Part shown: piece after piece, positions 1-12,832 of the stretch
How the letters are laid out: every line of letters begins with the position of its first letter
Numbering within the stretch: position 1 is the first letter of the stretch
DNA from: Cinclus cinclus
Lineage: Eukaryota > Chordata > Aves > Passeriformes > Cinclidae
Direction of reading: 5' to 3'
Length of the DNA: 64,000 nt
Assembly: GCF_963662255.1 (NCBI RefSeq)
Contig: NC_085046.1
Coordinates: 141,747,762-141,811,761, forward strand
Notes under the pieces: generated by a model
What the model was told of the DNA's origin: nothing
Database searches by the model: none
The model's input: the letters and a program-made list of their open reading frames with translations, nothing else
Program-made: the position numbers and the translations under genes

Positions 1-3000
1 GTGGACATTTGGCTTCTTTTCACTACTGGAAGCTAACGGAGCTTCTCCTGGCATCCATAACTGTATGCTCTCATCTAACAAAACTGGGGGGGGGAGTTGG
101 TTGGGTATTTTTAATGAAGATATTTAACAACTGACCTATAAACCCAAGCTCCAACAGTGGTTGTGGTGCATAGATGTCCAGCTAGGAGCAGATGAAACAG
201 ACCACTGCTCACAAAAGCAGTTATGCACCTGGAAGAAACTGAGCTTCTTGAGTGCTTAATGCTCTTCATTTGCTTAGGTGTCAAAGGCTCCAAAGCACCT
301 GCTTTGGATCATGAGGTGTTCTCCATTGTGAGACAACACTATTTAATGCATTGATAAAGAGTATTCTTTATTCCTTGCATTGATCTGATTCCCTACTGCT
401 TTGATATTAATGTGGTTAAGTGGAAAGATGTGAAAATACACAAAACTGAAGTTTGTCTTTTCTCTGCATTTTTGAAGAGACAGCAATTTCTAGGCTAAGT
501 TGACAGATTTGAGTGCCTGAGACTGTGGATGGGATTTGAGGTGGGTGTCAGCATGCTCCTGACAATATCTGGGTTTTAAATTGACCCTGACCCAATCAGG
601 GTGTTCCCACAGCAGGCTAAACTTGAGTAAAGTGGAATTGATCTAGTGGGCTGTTAGATGTGGCATAAATCCAAGCATAACTGCCAAAGAGTTGGATTTC
701 CAACAGTAATGTGGTTGGTTACAATTTGGAAAGCCTGCTCCTTTCACTAAGCCACAGTTACAAGTACAGGGATTTGAGGCACCCTGGAGAAGCAACTAAA
801 AGCCAAGGACAAGTGGAGGTCAAGGAAATATTTCTCTGAGAAATAAAGAATCATCTCCTGCACTTAATTTCTTACTTTCATGTATATGACTAAAACATCT
901 CAGTAATATTAAAAATGGTGCTCAGTGTGATGTATAGCTTAACAGTATCTTTAATCAGTAGAAGCTAGACTTAAATAAATTTTTAGTTCATGGATTATTG
1001 CTGGACCATGTAAGTTGAGGAGATAGGTTTTCTACTGCCAAAATTTATGACTTATCCAAAGTCAGCAGAATAGATAAATTGATGTATGCCTTATCTACAA
1101 AAAAGAATGTGATTGGGATGAATTCCCAAACAGGTGATTATGTGAATGATGCAAAAGCCAAGATGTATGTACACACTGAAGAAAGAGCAGATTGGTTTTG
1201 GCCTAGGTTCAGCAAAGGCACTCCCACAAGTAAAAAGTAAGTACTGTGAAACAGATTCAATGTCAGGAAAATGGAATAATCACCTGGAATTCAGCCCAAT
1301 TAGTTTCTGTAAGTTCTCATATTCTGCATATACCAGGAATGTAATGGAAGTGACATTTGATAACATTTTATCTCAGACTCAGTCAGCTGGGGCCTGTGCT
1401 CACAAATAAGGACCGGAAAAGAGTGAAGCAAGAACTTTTTTTTTTTTTTTTGATCAACCACAGAAGTCTGTAGGTGTCAAACCTCATAGCTTTTCAAAAA
1501 TGGAATTCTCATTATTTCTTTTCTTTCTTTTTTTTCCATTTAAGAATAGAAACACTCTGTTAGTAAGGTAAATGTTCTGATTTGCATTGTTAAGCAGTAC
1601 TTCTAGGTGTTTTCAGTACTTTTCATAGAAAACAGAAGCTTAAAATGAAGAGAAAAATAATCATTTCCCATCAAAGGCTAATTGATTAATTCTTGGCTTG
1701 AATAATATCAAAACAGAATCCATTATGGCCAGATTCAGAAATGTCATACAGCACATTCTGTTTAAACAATTTATGCTACAAGTATTTGCTAAACAATTTA
1801 TACTACAAGTGTAATAACATGCAGTTATTACTTAATTTCCGTGCTGATAAAAGAGGGTTAGGATGAGGTTGCAAACCCTAACACAACCAGGGATAAATTG
1901 TGAGTTTGAATTTGTAAAAATAACTAATTAAATCCTAGAAGGAGGTGGGTATTGTTGGGCCAATGTGAACTAATGGAGAAGGCATCAAAAGAGAGAGCCC
2001 TGATCTGTGTCACTTCTTGTAATGGCTATCCTTGCTTACTGACGTCACCCTGTCCCTTCTGCCACACAACCTGAGGGTTCACAGCATGCCAAAGAGCAGA
2101 TTTCCCTGCAGATCTTGGCAATCCTTCAAGGTCATTGTGCCAAAATACAGTTTTCCTCTCCAAATAAAATTTTATTGGTAAGAAAGTATTGTCAGAAAGA
2201 TATTGCCCAATCAGTTCCACCAATGTCATATTGCCTCTACACGAAGCAGTGTGACCCAGACTTGGCCAGGGATGCAGGAAAACACAAACACAGCAGGCTG
2301 AAATTCCCTGCTGTAAACTCCCAGCCTGTCATTCACACAGGTTTTCTGCACACCATCCACTGCAGTCACCTGGCTCTGCTGTCAGCTTCCTGAGGAGCAC
2401 AGTGTGGGCCCATGCTCTTGGGTGGGTCAGAAAGCTGCATGGAGAAGCACAGAGACAAACCAGTGCAATTCAGCACTTCTGGCCTCTCCAAGAAAAGCAG
2501 CATCTTCCTACTGTGTCTTCATTTCCTGCATACATGTCCTGACTCTCCATGCCTCCCTTCTGCACTCCTAAGGGGAAGGTTCTACAGCTCATATCACACA
2601 ACATCTTTCTGCAGCCTCCTAATCTTCCACTGCAGCTACACCAACCTGTCCCAGTTAAGCCAAGGAATGCACCCCACAACACCTGCAGACGCACCAAGTG
2701 CAATTTGAGGTGTCTTGCTGTTCCTTGCATGCAACCTCTTCCTTGTACTTCACCATAATGGATGATTCTGGCTATTAAATTAACATGCGTGAATGAAAGA
2801 GCAAGACCTGGACAAGGAAAAGAAGAGCTATTGCTAGATTTAATTGTAAATTAGTAGTATTGCAAGTCATTTAATTGCTTCTTACTGTGATTTATCAGAA
2901 AAAAAAATTAAAGGAAAACTGAAAAAGATTCTAGCAACAGCAGGAAATAAGGCATACAGGGAAGCAGGTTACATCTCAATTGTATAAATGTACTTGATCT

Positions 3001-4090
3001 TCAATAACTCATTAACAACACGGTCATACTGTTTATTTTTACTGCAGCTGTGATTTTTAGGATTAGGCCTATCAATATTTATTCTTGTTTAACAGAAGGC
3101 AAACATCCGGTCAGCCCTGGCTATCCAGTGAATGGCAATTTCATTATGCTTTAGTCACAGAACAAACGTTTGGTTTCTAACAGGAGGGTGAAAGTACAAA
3201 ATGGGGAGAGTCAGTAACCACTGTGCCTAATGCCATGATAATTAATCTGTTACAAAGCTATGAAGTTCTTAGAGATCCCAGTTATCTCCTGTCTAACATA
3301 AGGAGCAAAATTTCTGTTCCTTTCATGTAGGTAGACTGAGCTTTTACTAGAAATGAGGGCTGTATATGAGGCTGTTTCGTAGATCAGCAAAAGCATCTGT
3401 AGAAACAGATTTTTCTGCAAACTGCAGTTTCCAGATGAGGTTCCTCTTTCAGACAACTCATCTTAGTGTTGCTCAATGGGGTTGAAATGCTGAGAAGCAA
3501 TTTTGATTTTTTCCATGTCATTTCTCTGAATGTCTCTTCAGGAAAGACTCTGAAAGTCTCCTTCATTCTTCTGTCATATTGCTACTCAGGACTGCCTGCA
3601 ACTCTGTAGGTTCTTATATCAAGAGCTCATCTAAATTAGCACTATATATCTAAAAACTCTAAATATGACTACATATTTTTAAATAACAAAGCTAACCAAC
3701 ATATGTATCAGATGGAGCTTAATGAATATAAGACATTTGCCAGAACTAACTGAAGAAGGGCTTAAGGGGTGCTCTGCGGACTTGGCCGTAAGCACAGTTC
3801 TTTGTTGTTGTGTATTTTCATAGTATTTGAGACACAGTGGCTTTAACCTCACAGCCCTCTGGGACGCAGCAAAGACCTACCAGTCCTGTGGGGGCTGGGG
3901 AAGAGGAGATGCCAGACAACCTGGCCCGAGGAGATGCAGAGTTGCACACTCAGCATCATTCACTGCTCATGCCTCTCTGCGCTCCCCACAGTGCTCCACC
4001 CACCTCACCACTGGGCTCACAGGTTCTGTAACTCATCCCATCAAAACACAACGTAAACTCTCTTTCTGTGAAATATTTAGGCATGGTTAA
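1..4090. other. Unique AT-rich noncoding sequence, no gene seen
   Basis: No open frame here exceeds about 100 codons, and none resembles a known protein or sits between convincing splice sites. The stretch holds a T16 run at 1436-1451, a T/C-rich patch near 1520-1545 and a somewhat GC-richer stretch at about 2240-2760 with overlapping short open frames on both strands, which argues against coding. A motif-rich block at 3000-3180 is listed separately. I recognise no transposon in this part. Confidence 0.7.
3000..3180. promoter_or_regulatory. Candidate conserved noncoding element (motif-based guess)
   Basis: This non-repetitive block carries a forkhead-like TGTTTAT (3030-3036), an E-box CAGCTG (3045-3050), a ONECUT-like ATCAATA (3071-3077) and a homeodomain-type TTTCATTATGC near 3140. 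It also has a rare CpG or two in an otherwise CpG-poor region. These motifs are visible in the sequence. That they mark an enhancer is inference only, because such short motifs also occur by chance. Confidence 0.2.
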
Positions 4091-4548
4091 TTCATGCAGA
4101 ATCCAAGAGGCATACAATCGTAAAGGGTGGAAATATGTCTGAGATCCTTGAGTCCAACCCAACACTACCACATTTACCATTAAACCATGTCTGCAAGTGC
4201 CAAACCCACATGATTTTTGGGCACTTCCAAGGATACCGACTCAATCACTTCCCTAGGCAGCCTGCTCCAGTGCTCAAGAACCCTTTCGGTAAAAAAAAAT
4301 ATTTCCTAATATCCAGTCCAAACTTCCCCAGATGCAACTTGAGGCTGTTTCCTCCTGTCCCATCATTTGTTGCTTAGGAGAAGAGGCTGATCCCCACCTG
4401 CTACATCCTCCTTTCTGTTATGGTGAGAAATGAGGTCCCCCCTAAGCCTCCTTTTCTCCAGGTTAAACACCTCCAGCTCCCTCAGCCACTCCAGACTTAT
4501 GCTCTAGATCTTTCACTAGCTTCATCATCCTTCTCTGGACACACTCCA
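4091..4548 (-). mobile_element. CR1 LINE fragment, 5'-truncated, minus strand
   Basis: Read on the plus strand this is the reverse complement of the 3' part of an avian CR1. It starts with a degraded copy of the CATAGAATC-type tail (4091-4120). It then has 'gagtccaaccc', the 'aggcagcctgctccagtgctc' type segment near 4258, and 'ctccttttctccaggttaaac' near 4448. It ends in 'ccttctctggacacactcc' at 4530-4548, which corresponds to the VQRR-type coding segment of ORF2. Several indels and stops show it is old and inactive. Confidence 0.9.
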
Positions 4549-7500
4549 TCATGTGGCAAAATGGCAAAAATAATAAGAAGTTTTCTAGGAAAGCCCTTCC
4601 AGACAGGAGACATAAGCATATGTTGAAGTGAGGCTAATCTGACTTCAGGAATTTAGAGTGGCTTAATATGGTAAATATTTATAAATAATGGTAGCCAAGG
4701 TACAAATCATTAATAACATTTTTTAAAAGCCATTAATTCCTTTTTGGGATTTGCCAATACTTCTTTTCTCTCTTATATAAACTTTATGCTACTCAGGGCA
4801 TGGAATACTTATAGTCTGTTGCATTGATTGTATTTAGTTGAAAAACCAAGCAAAAAGAAGATTCAGGTCTTTGCTTCTGTGTTTTGAAAATTAAAAAATA
4901 TTTAGGTAGACACAATAATGTGAAAACTGATATTAAAGTGAGGAAAATATTCAGCATATGTATTCATCTCAGGATGACTTTGACCACAGGAAAGTATTTG
5001 ATTATGATAGATGAACTGTATTTCCACTCTTGTTAATATAGTGGTGTCTAATTATTTTTTTTTTTAGGAATTCATTTTAACACTGCCAATGTTTATTTAG
5101 CAGGACATTAGTAATGCCAGGATATTTATCATATAGGAAATGGCTAATGAAATCTGCTTCAGCTGTCAGTAGATGTTTATGTTTCAAGGCTGCACTCAAT
5201 TGTTTATGTAGGATTTAGGGGAGAATGGTAGAGTTTTGTTGGTGACTAATAATGAGAGGAGAGTTAAATGGCAATTATTATGGCTTTTATTATTATTTAT
5301 ATTACATTAGAACTCATTTGGGCTTCAGATCAATGCTTGAAGCAGCTCAACTCTTTGCTGAAATATTTAAGGATGAGGCCAAATACCAAATTTGGTAGTG
5401 ATGGGACACAGGACTGGGAGCAAAAGCTGTCCAGCTCTACAAATAAGCTGATCCACTGTCTACTTCTCCTCAGGTGAGCCCTCCTGCAAGTAGTCCTTAG
5501 GATCAGACGCATCTATTTTTAATGCATGGAGCTTACAAAATTTCTGCATATTCTTAAAGTCAATAGTTAAATCAGGGCCAAATTCTGTTTTCTCCTAATG
5601 GCTACTTCGAATTGGATGCAAATGCCACAGTTGTTAAGCATAACTTATACAGCTTCTGGGACCTTTTCCCCCTACCAACTGGATCCCATGGTTTGAACAA
5701 CAGGGATTTAAAGGATTTCCTTTTGAAAAGTACAAACGCCTTTGCAATTTATAAAACAAATCAGGCATTTGAAAATTATGTTTTCTATCTTCCTTTGCAA
5801 GTCTGAGATCATCATTTGAGGTTTTCCTTCCTTTCTTGAAAAAAGCTTAAAGTGGTACATCCTTGTTGCAAGGGCATGTGAGAGCTGCCAGATTTCATCA
5901 CAACAGGGACAGGCATGAGTGCGGAAACAAGATGAGCTGGGGAGATGCACCATTCTTTGGTTGTCCTTCACCAACCCTAGCTTGCTGTTCACAAACAAGG
6001 GCAAATATTAATGGCTCCCACTGGTAAACTGTACAGTTTTTGGTCAGGATGCACGTATGCATATGTGGAATTTATTCAGCGTGCCACTGAGCAATGTCCA
6101 GTGATCTACCCTTTCTTCTTTTAATATGGTAAGAAAAAAATTGTAGATCAAAATCAACGGAAAATTATGTCACTCTTAGTTTCATGAAAGTTAACTTAAT
6201 GAAAAGGAAAGTGTGTCACCATGGCAAAATGCTTCCCTTTGTTTGTTACTCCTAAAGAATGAAATCAAAATTCCAAAGGCGATTCTCTTCCTTGTTTTTC
6301 CCTTTCCTGGAAATCCCTGGGCATACAGAATAAAATCCAGAAATACTAAAACCAGATTCTGCTGCATCCCTGCAACTACCTCCAAAGTCAATAGGAGTCA
6401 TGGGTGCACAAGGAACTGACTTCCCCATCAACACACTGCAATTTTAAACCATTATTAAATTTAAATCTCTCTAGCATCAATATTTATTCCTGCTAAATAT
6501 GAAGGATGTTTAGGCTTGTGACTCACCAATTCTTTTCCAGTTAGTGCTTGTTCTACAAATTCCACCCTTGAATGGAACTAGAGATTTATACATGATACCA
6601 GCACACAAAGTCAACTGCTAGGAACAGGCAACAACAGAATAACAACTGCAGAGATAAAAATGTGCATCAGTCAGAGCCTGTGCACTCCACTGTTTTTTTC
6701 TCTGCTGTTGGTTTTGCAGCAGGCATGAGTGGTAAATCACAAAGAACGTGAATGAGTACAGCAGGATTTGCTCACAATTTGTTCCATGCAAGCTCAAGGT
6801 TGCCATGGGAGACAGGAAGCATTTTTCGGGCACTCCCACAGCAATAAACTGTTGCCACTGTATTAACGAGTGGCAGCACGCTGGGTTTCCTGCAGCAGAA
6901 GCCTATGAGCTGACACTCCGGGTGGATGGTGCTTTACCCCACTTTCACTTCTCACTTTGGATGCAGCTCAGGGTCCTGGTAAGGAGGACAGGCTGCCCTT
7001 TGCTGTAAGGCTGTAAGTTCAGCCTAGTTTCCAGTGAATGCAAGGTCTGCATAATAAAACCCACTTTACAAAGTGCCATGGTAGTCCAAAGGCTGGAAAG
7101 GAATTACAGAGGCAGCTGAGAGACAGCTGGAATCCAACAATCAGGTTGTATTCTTCGCATATGTTATTTGGTGAGAGATTGCACACAGGGAAAAGACAGC
7201 TCTCAGTGTGATTGTAGGACAGATCAGTGGCTGCCAGCCTAAAATGAGGGCCTTTGTCACTTCAGGAAGGGTGAAGTGACTATGGAGAAGATATAATAGC
7301 TTTGCTGTTTCTCGGCATGAATAATCCATTACAGCATTTCTGCAACTCTGGGTGGTGACTGCACCAACATACTGAGAGCCTCTCCTTGATCAGTGAAGAT
7401 ATCTCATTCCAAAAGGTACCTCTGTAATCCTGCTCTGGGACAGCAGAGTGAGAAGTGACTAATAGCTGGCTGAAAAGGTAGCAGGTGAAACAGGAGCAGG

Positions 7501-10399
7501 CAGCAGCAGATATTGCCCATCACTGCTGAAAGACTGAGAAACAGAGTTGAAGAATTGCACATAGGAAACAAAGAGGCACACTTTAAAACAGCTTAGGAAA
7601 CCTTGCTTCCTATTTCAAAGATCAAACATTGTAAAGGCACTGTAAAATCTGTGTGGAAAGGTATGGTTCTCCAAGCCAGAGGGACAGAAATAGAAGCCCT
7701 ACAAATCTCATGCTTCCTAGAGTGGTCCCCAAAGACAAAGACAGATGCTCGCAAGCAGGAAATTTCATGTTGCAATTGTCTTTATATAGACAAAGGCATC
7801 ACTTTCCTAGGTCAAGATAATATGCCTTGAAGAAATAAAGCATTTTCTCCTACTTTATCTTTTCTACAGTCCTCTTCCTTTTCTGTGCTCCTCCCTGAAT
7901 TGCCAGATATTTTTCTTTCCTGGTAGTTTGGCTTGAAAGACAATGTATTCTCACATGTCTGCTACTGATAAAACAGGGTATACCCGTCCCCAAGGAATAG
8001 TCTTACCTGAGTACAGTAATATGTGGAAAATGCTGCTGCAGACATCACTTATTGCTTAGCCCTGACTAGGTTGATCTATAACAAGTAAGTACAGAAGCCT
8101 GCTTTCAAGAGTATGTATGTAAGTTTTTCTGCATTTTTCCTCATAACTGTGAGGAGATCATCTGCTAACTGTATCCTTCACCTGCAGAACAGAGTTGTAG
8201 ACTAATACAGGAAAGAAGAGGAATATAATGTATTTATTATTTACCCTAGAAATTAAGCAGAACAGACGTTGATTTTCACCACGGTACTTTAAATCAATTA
8301 AGCTTCTTACGGTGAAAAGACTTAATGAATGAAAACATCTCAGTGCTAATTAGCATGTCAAATACAAATCAGAACAACAGCAGAAATAGTCCCTTGGAGA
8401 TAACACATCTACTCAGAGTGCACAGATACAGAATTTAAAGGTTTTTTTCTCCATCCTACTCCTTATTTACACCTACATGCCAACAGGCACTGCATTCTTT
8501 TCTTGCAGCTGATATACTCTCAAATGGTATCAGCACCAATGTACTGAGTTCTCATTTGATTTATAATCTCAGTCACATCAGCTTTGATTTCTTTTTAGTA
8601 AATCCTTCATTACAAGTCAAATAAAGATTTCAGGAAAGAAATGTCAGCAAGGAAACTTACTTTTAGTTAGAGTATTCTTTCTCTGATAAAAGTCTTATTT
8701 TTCTGAGTTATCCTGTATTTAGCCCATGGACACAATCTAAAAAGCACTTTCTCACATTAAGGTGGAAAAATCATTCTGAAGTTGCACAACAGCAACACAA
8801 AGCTACCAAAAAAAAGCTGATGCTGGATCCCTTGCACTTAACAACCCACCTCATTCAGCAGCCACTGCATTTCTCTTGCTTTATGTGTGCACCTACTTCC
8901 CACTGAGACATGAGTTTGTGTGAGTTCGAGATGCATCTGGGAAAAGAACAATCTTTTTCTTTGTGCTACAGATTAGAAGCTTTTTTGCTCATCAGCAAAG
9001 AGAGGTTGTTTCTTCCACTTTACTAACAATAGACCTGGTGGGCTGAAGAGTGCAGTTAATCTGCTCTGACTACTGCAGCTGTGTGGGAGCACACAGGGGC
9101 ACAATGCCCTCCTGTAAGGAGAGTTTGACTCAGTGAGGCCAAGAATAAATGTTTATTTATTTTATTTTCTAAGTCAGACAATGTTGACTTAGAAATTTTT
9201 TGGGGGGGTTATTTTTTGTTTTGGGAAATAATCTATACCGCCACTGAAGGCAGTAGCATGTTTAATCAGTTAAAAGCACAGGGAGGAGAGTTTGCTTTTC
9301 CAGAATCCATTAGAAATCTTGTGCAGATGATACTAGAAGAAATGAAGAAGCTTCAGAAAACATTTATTTAAATAGTCAATATGGAACAACTGAATTGAAT
9401 GGAAGGACAGAGTGAAGCCATCTGAGCTCAAGCACATTACTATTATTGTCTTTGAGGGTGCATGAGGACTACTGCCCAGGCTCCTGGGTCACTCCAAAGG
9501 AACTCTCCTTGTATTCAAACAAGCAGTGAAAAGAAAGGGACAAACTGCTCTCTCCAGGTGCTTCTCTCTCTGTTTGTTGGACAGGGACTCTCAGAACCAG
9601 CTTAGATTAGTCACTTTGGTTTAGCTTAAGTTTACATTTTTAGAGTTTATTATAAATAAGGTCTAACTGATATTTTTATCTCATTTTTTCCCTTCTCTGT
9701 ATCAGGACCAAAATCTCTTTGTCTCTATCAACAGGATATGCAGAAATTTCAATGAATCCATTACTGAGATCATATATTTTTCAATACAGAAATCTGTTGC
9801 CCAACAGTGACTAGTCCTACTTCACCGTTTTCCAGCAATTCCATAAATTGCATCAAAGTTTCATCATATCCTAACTCAGGTTTTCTCAGAAACATGACTC
9901 ATCACTGAAGAATGTTCTGGTCATTAAAACGATTAAGACATAATATTTTTTTACATTTTTGTGGATGTTTTCTCTTTTGAAGAGAAAATATTATAGGAAA
10001 GGAAGTTTCCCTGCTGATTGCAGTTGCTCAGCTTTCCTCTATTTCTCCTATTTTGCTTCTATGGTAACTCCAATTCAAAGTTTAAACCAAGCTTCTTTAC
10101 AAAAAACATTGATGCTGCAAAAATATTTTGCTAAGGAACATCAGTGGAAAACCAAAAAGATAAAACATCCTTTGTCCCTCTTAAAGTCAAACAGAGGCAG
10201 GAGGAAGATAGAAAGTTGTGAGTAATGCTCTCTGTGAGCTGTGAAACAAGAACATGCTCTCATCTGAGCCACTGCTGACCACAAAAAGAAGGAAAAGTGA
10301 CAGCAAGGATTGTTCCACACTTGCCTGCAGCAGCTGGGTGGCAGGCACAAGCATTGTTACACTGCTTATTTTTCTGAGCACACTGTGGAGCTCACCCTC
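4549..10399. other. Unique AT-rich noncoding sequence, no gene seen
   Basis: About 5.9 kb without a supported gene. Open frames are at most 98 codons, overlap each other on both strands and resemble nothing I know. Apart from the motif block at 5064-5225, I see only ordinary AT-rich sequence with short homopolymer runs, such as the T/G-rich patch near 9195-9225. No recognisable transposon was found here, although very old copies could be missed by eye. Confidence 0.65.
5064..5225. promoter_or_regulatory. Candidate regulatory block with three forkhead-like motifs
   Basis: Three copies of TGTTTAT occur within 118 bp, at 5090-5096, 5174-5180 and 5201-5207, all in the same orientation. A TALE/MEIS-like CTGTCA lies at 5163-5168 and a GCTAATGAAAT homeodomain-type stretch near 5142. 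TGTTTAT is close to the forkhead-factor core in reverse complement. The clustering is seen directly. Enhancer function or conservation is inferred and needs alignment. Confidence 0.25.
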
Positions 10400-11500
10400 A
10401 GACTTTCTTCTGCAACTTGAACTGATAGTCTTTTCCTCAATAATTCCTTGCCCTTTTTAAAAAGGAATCTGATTTATTATCAGAGGATCCCTAACAGCAC
10501 AAAAATCTTCCCTCAAGCTTTCCCTCCCTTCATGCCAAGTTCTTAGCCTTGCTCCTTTTTCTCCCACTTCTTTCACTGGCTCTCCTCCCATGCCTTGCAG
10601 CCAGCACCTTTGAAGAAATACTCAGCCTCCTCCACCTCGCTCGTTCCCCTGGCTGTTCCTCCTGTTCCATAATGGTGCCTATGCACTGAGAGCTGTTCTC
10701 CTTCAGTGAACTCTGGTTGTCCTCATGTACCCTCAGTACCCTGGGTTTCCATTCAGTCACCTTTTTCCATTTGCAACATTTTCTCTGTGCAAGTAACATG
10801 GGTTCATTTGGTGTGCACAGGTTCCACCAAGTCTGGATTCAGGGCAGGGTGTGATGGAGTATGGACACTGGCTGTGCAGCTTTCATGGACCTGAAGGAGC
10901 TTGTCCAGCTGCATCTTTTTCATCAGAATCACTGGTGTTCCATGTGTGACACTGGTTCTGCAATGCTGTTGTCCAGGCTCACCACACTGCCTCCTGGGAC
11001 TCCTGCTTTACCAGAAATGTCTTTTCCAATCTCCCATCCCTTGCCTCTACCCCACAGGGGTCTCACTCACTCCCTCATTGTCACACAGGTTTCCCAGATG
11101 TGTTCTTACCTATTCCACTGTCTCCTGCTCTCCCTAATGCCCATTTTCACTCTCAGTGATAGGGGGTTTTATGTGTTCCTCATGTTACATCTGCTCCAGC
11201 CAGACATGGTAGGGCTCCTGTCTCCTCTCACATTTGTCTCCTACTTCCACTCCCATGTTTCTGCAGCTTCTATCCTATATTGCACTTACAGTCACTTCTC
11301 CCGATGGACTTCATACAGCACAGCTGTGGCAACCCTCTGCTGCTCACTCCCTTCTATGTCACTCCCCAGGTGACCTTGGATAATGTTCTCCTTTATCCCT
11401 CCATCTCCACATCCAACCTGCCATCCCTCTCCTGTACTGCTACAACTTCTCCACTCTCTCCCTGGAAAATTTTGTTTATTTTCTAGGAGGCCAGTTTCCA
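10400..11500. other. Pyrimidine-rich (plus strand) moderately GC-rich block
   Basis: For about 1.1 kb the plus strand is strongly enriched in C and T compared with its surroundings, with many TCC, CTC and CCT triplets. The compositional skew depletes stop codons. That explains the 170-codon open frame at 10861-11373 (plus) and the competing frames at 10901-11137, 11280-11486, 10530-10799 (minus) and 11292-11582 (minus). None of these proteins is recognisable. It may be an old insertion or simply a skewed unique region. Confidence 0.5.
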
Positions 11501-12070
11501 TAAACTGTTCCTGGGCATTTTGTAAGAAGGTTAGTTTGTACTTGGGCTTCAGAAAGAGAGAAAAAAAAAAATCTTCATTCAACTAATGACATAAGGAAAG
11601 CTGGGACCTTCATTTTTCTATCAGGCTTTTCCAGGGTTCTGATTTGTATCCATTTTGACAAGGTTGTTTCTACTGATGCTAAATAATCTCTTGACATTTT
11701 CAAATGGAAAATTACTATGCTAAAGTAAAGCCCGGTGAATTATCTCTGTTTATGCAGTGTCCTAGGTGTCTGAGTGAGAAGCAAAGGAGCAGTTGGCACC
11801 TTAGTGGCTGTTTGGATGGAAAATAGAGTCCTCTCTTCAGTTCCAAAAAGGCAAAGGAAGACACACGTTTATCCTCAAGTGCACTGGACATCAAGAGCAC
11901 CAGCTTTCTGACTGCATGATCAGAAGACACTCTCCCACCCCAGGGATAATACTAAATACTAAATACTATTGCTAAAACATATTTGCACCAGAAACCTCAA
12001 CAGCAGAGCTCAGCAGCTGCCATCACCTTCATACATAAACAAAGGAAGAAGAGGAGGTGTTGCTCCCTAG
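11501..12070. other. Unique noncoding sequence
   Basis: There is no recognisable gene or repeat apart from a short tandem-like 'actaaat' duplication at about 11949-11966. Confidence 0.6.
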
Positions 12071-12130
12071 TTGCACAATGGCTTCAATGATCCTTGTAGG
12101 CCCCTTCCAACTCAGGATATTCTATGATCC
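12071..12130 (+). mobile_element. CR1 LINE 3' end, about 60 bp, plus strand
   Basis: The stretch holds the diagnostic avian CR1 3' untranslated end: 'ttcaatgatccttgtaggc', then 'cccttccaactcaggatat', then the tail 'tctatgatcc'. Only the last 60 bp or so of the element is present. This is typical of extreme 5' truncation during target-primed reverse transcription. Confidence 0.85.
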
Positions 12131-12802
12131 AATAATTCTTTTTTGCTTTCCAAAGAGAAGACCATTGGCACTCATCCCTTAGGGCCTTAGTTTGGGCCTC
12201 CATGGATCTCCCATGCCCATTTTTTTTCACTTTCTCATGTGCCACAGCTGTGTACCAAATTTTACATCCTTAATATTAGGAATATCAATACTACTTGAGC
12301 AAAATGGTAAAAAACTCAAGACTAAGGGCTCGTTCAACAGTATAACTGAAAAAGTTAAGCATTTCCTAGAATTGCAGGTGTGTTGGCTTCACATTTTTGA
12401 CTGAGATATTTTTCAAGAACACTTTGTTCCTGGAAATGAAAGTCTACAACATTCTTCTAACTTTACTTATGGTGGGAGTTTTTATGTGAAAGTTTCTCTT
12501 TGAAAGGATAAAATTAATCAGGGAAGGACCTCAAGTGTCAGACCAGTCTTCCTTGTCCCAGTGTAAAGTCACATTTAACCAGGTTGAAAGGTTTATTTTT
12601 CACCCAAACTGAGATATGTATAACAAAGATGCTTACATCTAAGATGATCCCTCATTGGATTAGGAACTCTAATCTCTGGCATATAAAGTCTAAAGAAAAA
12701 CTGGTACACCCCAACCCCATATTTGTCTTACGATGCAATGGATGTACTGTGAGAATCCACTGACTGTGCTTACTGAATTTTCACAGATCAGAGTGAAATT
12801 TG

Positions 12803-12832
12803 AAAACAAACCAAACAAACAAACAAACAAAT
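12803..12832. repeat. (CAAA)n-type simple repeat
   Basis: About 30 bp of CAAA units, slightly imperfect at the left end. Confidence 0.9.

Noticed and set aside
10861..11373. 170-codon plus-strand open frame
   Set aside because: Pyrimidine skew depletes stops here, competing frames exist on both strands, and the protein resembles nothing known.
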